Source: Candidatus Aminicenantota bacterium (GTDB lineage Bacteria > Acidobacteriota > Aminicenantia > Aminicenantales > UBA8522). Taken from it: 7,137 bases of DNA. Made by a program: the position numbers and the translations under genes. Below the pieces are notes generated by a model. It made no database searches. It saw only the letters and a program-made list of their open reading frames with translations, and had not been told where the DNA came from. Where the stretch lies: positions 1-7,137 of the forward strand of contig JAFGRZ010000221.1 of assembly GCA_016934895.1 (NCBI GenBank), given 5' to 3'. This document shows positions 1 through 6,000 of this stretch, piece by piece; positions within the stretch are counted from its first letter, which is position 1, and each line of letters opens with the position of its first letter.

Positions 1-14
1 ATCAAGAAATGAAG

Positions 15-104
15 CCGGATAATTATGGTGACACTTACCTTAATTCTCACTACGGACATAAATCCTTGCTTTTGGAATTAAGGTAAGTGTCACCATAATT
101 CCGG
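15..104. repeat. Perfect 26-bp inverted repeat, REP/BIME-like hairpin
   Basis: Arms at 21-46 and 75-100 are exact reverse complements over 26 bases, separated by a 28-base spacer (47-74). A CCGG lies just outside each arm (15-18 and 101-104), with a 2-base offset on the left. The arms contain GGTGACA (27-33) and TGTCACC (88-94). The element is AT-rich compared with the genes beside it. Such long perfect palindromes in an intergenic region fit a REP/BIME-like unit of the kind mobilised by REP-associated tyrosine transposases (RAYT, IS200-like), or the folded end of such an element; no transposase is seen in the window. It could also act as a transcript-end hairpin for a gene to the left, but there is no T-run after it. 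The inverted repeat itself is certain; its class is inferred. Confidence 0.75.
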
Positions 105-124
105 GGACACAGTATACTGTCACC
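103..124. repeat. 12-bp palindrome beside the large inverted repeat
   Basis: Bases 109-120 (ACAGTATACTGT) form a perfect 12-bp palindrome, preceded by GGGGACA (103-109) and overlapping TGTCACC (118-124), the same word found in the right arm of the neighbouring hairpin (88-94). The shared words suggest that both palindromes belong to one composite repeat unit. It could equally be a symmetric protein-binding site; nothing in the window decides this. Confidence 0.5.
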
Positions 125-342
125 AATTTGAATGTTCGGGGGCGGACAGGGCGTGTACAGAAACGGACATCGGCGGCCTCCTTGCGGCTGAGGCTTGTCT
201 TACGAACAGCCGGGCAGAAGCTTCCCCTCTTTCTCAAGACTGAGCCGTCATTATCTTGAGATGCCCCAACAAGGAACTCCATTGGCACAAATCTTGCCAT
301 AGAGCTTCTCGAGGAATGTAAGATGATTCTCCTGGAGCCGCC
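125..342. other. Non-coding leader upstream of the ABC permease, no gene seen
   Basis: I find no gene here. One open frame crosses this stretch on the minus strand (390-40), but it reads through the palindromes at the left edge and into the permease start, and its translation resembles no family I know. The stretch becomes GC-richer than the palindromic region on its left. It should hold the permease promoter, but no convincing -35/-10 pair stands out. The last part has an in-frame ATG at 316 that is immediately followed by TAA (319-321), which limits where the permease can begin. Confidence 0.5.
334..337 (+). promoter_or_regulatory. Ribosome binding site of the ABC permease
   Basis: GGAG at 334-337 lies 5 bases before the ATG at 343. 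Because the only nearby upstream in-frame ATG (316) is followed at once by a stop, this site fixes 343 as the start. Confidence 0.6.
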
Positions 343-2682
343 ATGTTCTGGAACTACCTGAAAGTCGCTGTCAGAAACATAAGGAAGCACAAGGCTTACT
401 CCCTGATCAACATCTCCGGGCTGACCGTCGGCATGGCCTGTTTCATCCTCATCTCACTCTGGGTTTACGAAGAGAGCCATTACGATTCCTTCCACGCGAA
501 TTCCGGCCGCCTCTTTCGTCTCATCCTGCACGACGCCAACGACCCCTCCGATCCGGGTTTCCCAAGCACCCCCTATATCCTTCCCCAGATTCTCAAGAGC
601 GAATTCCCGGAAATCGAGGAGACCGTCCGGGTCCGCGACCGCGCCTATCCCAGCGCCGTCCGCAACGGCGACAAGTCATTTTACGAGGACCGGTTCTTCA
701 TGGCCGACGCCTCTTTCTTCACCATGTTTTCATATGACTTTTTGAAGGGCAATCCGGCCACGGCCTTGGCCGGCACCCGGAATGTCGTCATCACCCGTGA
801 CATGGCGTCCAAGTACTTCGGCGCGGACGATCCTATGGGAAAAACGCTCCGCTGGAACGAGAGCGAAGACCTGGCCGTCACCGGGATCATAGATAATGTC
901 CCCGCCAACTCCCATCTTCAATTCGATTTCGTCGCTTCCCTAGACCTATGCGGCCGGGAGAAGTTCTCGACCTGGTGGAGGGAAACCGCCGGCTATGTCC
1001 TCCTTCGCGACGGAGCGACGCGGGAAGAAGTGGAGCCGAAGATCTCGGGAATCATCTTGAAACATCATCCCGACGACACCTACACGGTTTCACTCCAGCC
1101 CCTGCAGGACGCCCATCTGACCTTCTCCCATGGCGGAAGCAATGACCGGCGGATCATCTTGATTATCGCCTTCATCGCCGCGGCCGTCCTGGCCATCGCC
1201 TGCGTCAACTTCACCAACATCACCACGGCCCGTTCCTCGATCCGGGCTCTCGAAGTCGGGGTGCGCAAAGTGGTCGGCGCCCGGCGGCCGGAGATCGTCC
1301 GCCAGTTCCTCGGCGAGGCCGTCGGGCTGTCCTTTCTCTCGCTCGTCCTCGCCGTCTTCATCGTCGACCTCCTGATTCCCCTTTATAACAAGAGCCAGGG
1401 GAAGGAGATCTCCCTTCTTGGCTCAGGGAGTCTGCCGGCTCTGCTGTTCCTTGTCGCCGTCGCCCTCGTCACAGGATTCTCCGCAGGCGGCTACCCCGCC
1501 ATCCTTCTCTCTTCGTTCAAGCCCGTCCATGTCCTCAAGAACAAGTTCCAAAGAGGCGGACGTTCGGCGGTCCTGCGGACGGCCCTCGTCATCAGCCAGT
1601 TCGCCATCGCCGTCATCATGATCATCCTGACGATCTTCGCCCAAAAGCAGTTCAAGTATATCCAAAACGCCGAGCTGGGGTTTGACCGGGAGCAGATCAT
1701 CCGTTTCCAGGTCAACGACGTCCTCCGGGAAAAATACGACCTGTTCAAGGACAAGCTTCTCCAAAACCCGAAAGTCCTCAACGTGACAGCCGCCTCCGCC
1801 CTGCCCCATCTCCTGTTCAACGTCAACGATCTGGAGTGGGAAGGGATGAGTCGAGAAAATCCCGTCGAAGTCAATTTCCTGTACGTTGACCACGACTACG
1901 CCGAGACGTTCGGCCTGGAGATCGTCAGGGGCCGGGATTTTTCCAAAGAATTTCTGACGGATGCGAGCGAGGCTTTCGTCGTCAACGAATCGGCGCTCCC
2001 CCTGCTCGAATTCGATGAACCTCTGGGCAAGAAGCTCATCCTGGCCGGACGGGAAGGGCGGATCATCGGGGTTGTCAAGGATTTCAATTTCAAGCCGTTG
2101 ATTTTCGGGATCTCCCCGCTCGTCATGGCCATCCGGCCGGATTGGTATTTCGACATGATGGTGAAGATTAGCCCGGAAGAAATCCCCGCAACTTTGGCTT
2201 CTATCGAACAAGTTTTCAAGGAAGTCTCTCCCGGTTTCCCGTTCGACTACTTCTTCATCGATGATATATTCAACCGTGTTTACGGCCCCCTTCGTTTTAT
2301 CAACGGCGTCCTGAACGCCTTCGCCGGGATCGCCCTGTTTATTTCTTGCCTTGGACTCTTCGGCCTGGCATCTCTCCTCACCGAACAGCGGAAAAAGGAG
2401 GTGGGGATCCGGAAAGTCCTGGGAGCCTCAGCTTCGGGCATACTGGCGCTTCTTTCCCGGAAATTCATCGTAACTGTCCTGGCTGCGAACATCATCGCCG
2501 TCCCGATCGCCTATTTTGCGACCAGGCAGTTCCTGAATCTTTTCGTCTACAGGACTGAGGTCGATCTCCTCGTCTTCCTGATCGCCGCCGTGGCCACCGT
2601 AGCCATCGCGCTGGCGACGGTGAGTTTCCAGGTCTTGAGGACAGCCCGGATCAATCCCGCCGACTGCCTGCGCTACGAATAA
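343..2682 (+). CDS. ABC transporter permease, MacB/FtsX type with two periplasmic core domains
   Basis: This is an inner-membrane permease of the type VII (MacB/LolCE/FtsX-like) ABC superfamily, 779 residues. Predicted order: basic N-terminus (RNIRKHK, 11-17), membrane helix about 20-41, MacB-type periplasmic core domain about 42-265, three helices about 270-292, 322-346 and 362-388, then a second module with a helix about 412-434, periplasmic domain about 435-650, and helices about 652-678, 705-727 and 740-763. Each module carries the cytoplasmic coupling segment next to the ATPase: EVGVRKVVGA (304-313) and EVGIRKVLGA (686-695). The tail INPADCLRYE is typical of this subfamily. Such permeases use ATP hydrolysis by a separate LolD/MacB-like ATPase to do mechanical work in the periplasm, such as export of peptides, drugs or lipoproteins. 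No ATPase is in the window, so its partner and substrate are unknown. The frame is intact and full length. Confidence 0.93.
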   Translation: MFWNYLKVAVRNIRKHKAYSLINISGLTVGMACFILISLWVYEESHYDSFHANSGRLFRLILHDANDPSDPGFPSTPYILPQILKSEFPEIEETVRVRDRAYPSAVRNGDKSFYEDRFFMADASFFTMFSYDFLKGNPATALAGTRNVVITRDMASKYFGADDPMGKTLRWNESEDLAVTGIIDNVPANSHLQFDFVASLDLCGREKFSTWWRETAGYVLLRDGATREEVEPKISGIILKHHPDDTYTVSLQPLQDAHLTFSHGGSNDRRIILIIAFIAAAVLAIACVNFTNITTARSSIRALEVGVRKVVGARRPEIVRQFLGEAVGLSFLSLVLAVFIVDLLIPLYNKSQGKEISLLGSGSLPALLFLVAVALVTGFSAGGYPAILLSSFKPVHVLKNKFQRGGRSAVLRTALVISQFAIAVIMIILTIFAQKQFKYIQNAELGFDREQIIRFQVNDVLREKYDLFKDKLLQNPKVLNVTAASALPHLLFNVNDLEWEGMSRENPVEVNFLYVDHDYAETFGLEIVRGRDFSKEFLTDASEAFVVNESALPLLEFDEPLGKKLILAGREGRIIGVVKDFNFKPLIFGISPLVMAIRPDWYFDMMVKISPEEIPATLASIEQVFKEVSPGFPFDYFFIDDIFNRVYGPLRFINGVLNAFAGIALFISCLGLFGLASLLTEQRKKEVGIRKVLGASASGILALLSRKFIVTVLAANIIAVPIAYFATRQFLNLFVYRTEVDLLVFLIAAVATVAIALATVSFQVLRTARINPADCLRYE

Positions 2683-2703
2683 AGGGGACTAAAGAAAACG
2701 TTC
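2683..2703. other. 21-nt gap between convergent genes, possible repeat remnant
   Basis: The permease (+) and the ATL gene (-) end tail to tail here. The gap contains GGGGAC (2684-2689), a word also found beside the palindromes at the left edge (103-108), then an A-rich stretch and AACGTT (2697-2702) that runs into CCTATTTTCC. The ATL stop codon (2704-2706) lies within that last word. A 5-bp pairing GAAAA/TTTTC (2694-2698 with 2707-2711) is too weak to call a terminator. It may be a fragment of the same repeat family, but this rests on short matches. Confidence 0.25.
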
Positions 2704-3063
2704 CTATTTTCCGCGTCCGAGCTCGCGCAGGAATTTCATTTCAGCTTGCGATCGGCTCCCCTCAGGCTCCCACTGGAATTCGTCGAGCTCGATTCGGCCG
2801 TTATCGTCGACCCGTACACCTTCCCGGCTGAGCAGGCGCTTCTGCTCCTCGAAGCCCCTCCCCCGTTCGAGAGAGATTCCGCCGCGGCTGTTGATGACCC
2901 GGTGCCAGGGAAGCCGGTCCTTAGCGGAGGACGCGTGGAGGACCCGGACGACCTGGCGGGCGGCCCGGTGGTTCCCGGCAAGAGCGGCGACCTGGGCGTA
3001 GGTGGCCACCCTTCCCCGGGGGATCGCCTTGATTACGCTCTTGGCCCTGTCCTCGAATTCCAT
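2704..3063 (-). CDS. atl: Alkyltransferase-like protein (ATL), MGMT family without reactive cysteine
   Basis: This is a 119-residue protein with the DNA-binding domain of O6-alkylguanine-DNA alkyltransferases. The family signature reads PRGRVATYAQVAALAG (15-30), then the recognition helix NHRAARQVVRVL, then LPWHRVINSRGGIS (51-64). In true MGMT/Ogt enzymes the active site is PCHR; here Trp53 replaces the Cys, as in E. coli YbaZ and fission yeast Atl1. Such proteins cannot remove the alkyl group; they bind O6-alkylguanine, flip it out and are known to flag it for nucleotide excision repair. Tyr22 and Arg36 match the base-flipping Tyr and Arg-finger positions. The length fits ATLs, which lack the N-terminal MGMT domain. 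The start is 6 nt after the stop of the TamB-Omp85 gene, with a poor Shine-Dalgarno and a run of A's, so translation may be coupled to that gene. The last 20 residues are charged and not typical of the family. Confidence 0.9.
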   Translation of the reverse strand: MEFEDRAKSVIKAIPRGRVATYAQVAALAGNHRAARQVVRVLHASSAKDRLPWHRVINSRGGISLERGRGFEEQKRLLSREGVRVDDNGRIELDEFQWEPEGSRSQAEMKFLRELGRGK

Positions 3064-3069
3064 TTTTTT

Positions 3070-6000
3070 CTAAAAGGCCTGGCCGATGCTGAAGTGGACG
3101 GCCGACCGGGATTCGCCCGGCCGGCGGTCGAGCTTGAACCCCCAGTCGACACGGAGCAACACAATCGGCGTGGCCAATCTCAATCCCACTCCGGCCGTCT
3201 CCCGCGTATCATTGGGTTTGAAATCTTCGACTCTCGCATAGACATTCCCTATATCCAGAAAGATCACGCCGCCGAGCGTCTTGTAAACGGGAAAACGCAG
3301 TTCCTGGTTGAGGATGAAGAGGGCTTCCCCGCCGAGCGGGATCCGGCTCTCCCCGCTCTTCGGCCCCACTTCGTTGTAGCCGAATCCCCGGATGCTCGTT
3401 CCTCCGCCGGCGAAGAACCGTTCGCTCAAAGGCAGGTCGCCGCCCATGCCTCTGCCCAGACCGAGGCGGAGTCCCAAGGCGTAGGATACGGGACCTGCCG
3501 CCCGGCGGATGAAAAAGGACTGGCCGAAATAGCGCCAGAACCGGACTTCCGACCCGAGCGCCGGCGCGGCGTAGTCCAGGCTCTGAGAAAAAAATGTGCC
3601 CCGGCTGGGATTGACGACATCGTCGCGGGTATTTGCGCTCACGGTGACGTTCAATCGCCCCACGCTGACGGTCCCTTCCGGGACATCGAGTTCCACGGCC
3701 GCGCCGTCGAATACCCGGTCTCTCTCGAAGGTATAGTTATAAGAGAGCATCCAGGATTGGAGGAATTTGACCTGCTGCTGCAGCGTGACGCCCTTCTTGT
3801 CGACCGTATAGCCCGGCATAATTCTGCGGTTGAGAAAAGTGAAGAACTCGCTGTTGATCTTTTTCCCCAGGAAATACTGGCTTCGGAAAAACGCCTTGGC
3901 GCCTTTGTCATACCGGTTCAGGTTGAAGCTCGCGCCGGCAAGCCGGGCGGCGCCGAGGACATTGCGGTTGACCAGCTCGCCGGCTACGCCGAACTCGGTC
4001 TCCGTGTCGTACTGAAGACCGTAACGCAGGGAAAAAGGATGGAGCTCCGTCACTTCGACCTTCACGGCGTTGAGTCTTTCGGCTCCGGCGTCTTCCTCGA
4101 CCTCATCCCCCTCCGGCTTCACGGTGAACTGGACCCGGCTGAAGATGCCGAGGTCATAAAGTCTTTTGCGGCTTCTGTTGACGGCATAATGATCGAGAAC
4201 GTCCCCCTCTCCAAAATCCAGCTCTCTCAAGACGACCCACTCCCGGGTCACTTCATTTCCCGAGACTTCGATGCTCCCGACGATATCCTGGCGGTCGGCT
4301 TCGATCTCGAAGATCAGGTCCGCGACGGCCTTTTCTTCATCCAGCCGGCTCTCCCCCTCTATCTCGGCCTCGTTATACCCGCGCCGGGCATAGACCTCGC
4401 CGAGGCGGTCGAGCGAGGCCTCGAAAACCCCGGGAGTGAAGACCGCGCCTGTCCGGAACCGGACCGTTTCCGCCAAAACGTCCTCACCCAATCCCAGGTT
4501 TCCCCGGAACTCGATGCGGCCCACCTTGAAGCGGGGCCCTTCGTCCACCGCGAAGGTCGCATGTGCCGTCCTGTTGACGCGATCAAAGTCGATCTCCGGA
4601 GGCCCGGCCCGCGCCGACAAAAAGCCCCGCTGTCTGTAGAACCCTTCGAGGCCCCTGCTGACAGCTTCCGGGTTGACGAAGAACTCATTGAGAAGCCCGC
4701 TCTTCCTGAGCAGCCCCGTCAGCGACCCCGGCGAGAGCGAGCTGACTCCCCTGTAATCCACCTCCAGTTTCCGGTAGCGGATCCCCTGGATCACCTGGAA
4801 AGTCACGATTCTCTCACCGCCGGCGCCGGGGGACTCTTTCTGTCTCACTTCCGTCTCATAATATCCCCGGCGGCAAAAGTGCCTGCGGATCTCTTCCCGG
4901 ACATCGTCGCCGGCGAGACTGCGCAGCTTTTCACCGGCCCAGAGCGCCCGGACCTTCCGCTTCAACGAGGCCGGGATCTCCGCCCCTTCATACCGGATCA
5001 GGATTTTCGGGCCGGACTCGATCCGGTAAACAAGGTCCATCCCGCCTTCCACCACTTCTTTTTTAGCGCTGATGCGATGGTTCAGGTAATCGTTTTTTAC
5101 ATAGAGGCGCCGGAGCCTGTCCAGGTCGTCGTGATACCCGACGATATCGAACCGCTTGCCCGGGGAAAGCTTCAAGCTGCGCCGGACCGTTCGCTCGTCC
5201 AGGCCGAGATTCCCCTCCACGGCAAGGCTTCTGACGAGCCGGCCGCGGTCTTCCTTCCCTCCCTCCAGCGGGACCGTTTTTCCCGGCAGTCCGAACCGGA
5301 CCTCGTGCTGAACGTCGAAGCGGTAGGAGTCGTCGTCGTGCTTGGCGGCCCGGAGGTTGACGTCCCGGCGGGGGTTGTAGTTGAGGATCACCGTCGTGTA
5401 TTGGGAATTCTTAAGACTCTGGGAAAGGATGAGCTCAAGCTCGGGAGTGATGTGTTGGCCCACGGTAAGCCGCGCTTCCGGATTCTCCTGCGACGAGACG
5501 AGGCCGGCATCGATGGTGACGCTGTCCAAACCCAGCTTCTGCTGGGCCAGGTTCTCCAGCTTGCCCGTAAGGGCGTCATCCAGGTAGGAAAGAGCCCTCC
5601 CGCCGATGGCCCCGAGGACGTCATCGGAAACATAGGCCAGCCTCTTTCCCGTCATCAGCAGGGAGATGATATCGGGCTCGGAGAGGGGCGGGTCGGAAGT
5701 GAGGCCGGCCGAGAAGTTGTCGGGAGTCCCGCTGAGGAGAAGCTGGATGTCGTAGCCGGCCACCCGGGTTTGCGCCCTCACGTCGACATCGGGTTCGATC
5801 CGGCCGGGATTGACGAAATTGACCCGGCCCTGTTCGATCCGGTAGGTCGTCTGAGAAAAATAGATCTCGCCCCCTTCGCCGACCACAAGCCGGCCGGTCA
5901 GCGCAGGCTGCAGCGGTGTCCCCGAGAGTTTGAGATCTCCCAGGACCTCGGCCCTGGCCAGGTTGTTCCGGATGAAGATGCCGTCCCGGATGGCCACCTG

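Noticed and set aside
294..324. Possible sigma70-type promoter TTGCCA (294-299) and TAAGAT (319-324)
   Set aside because: The spacing is 19 bases, both boxes are imperfect, and transcription would start only about 12 bases before the ATG, on top of the ribosome site; not strong enough to call.
40..390. 116-codon minus-strand open frame across the left intergenic region
   Set aside because: It reads through the 26-bp repeat and the palindrome, overlaps the permease start, and its translation matches no known family; probably not a gene.
1423..2211. 262-codon minus-strand open frame inside the permease
   Set aside because: Shadow of the permease: antisense to membrane and periplasmic segments, with a low-complexity acidic translation.
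2683..2715. Bidirectional terminator between the convergent genes
   Set aside because: Only a 5-bp A/T-rich pairing is present; no GC-rich stem followed by a T-run is seen on either strand.
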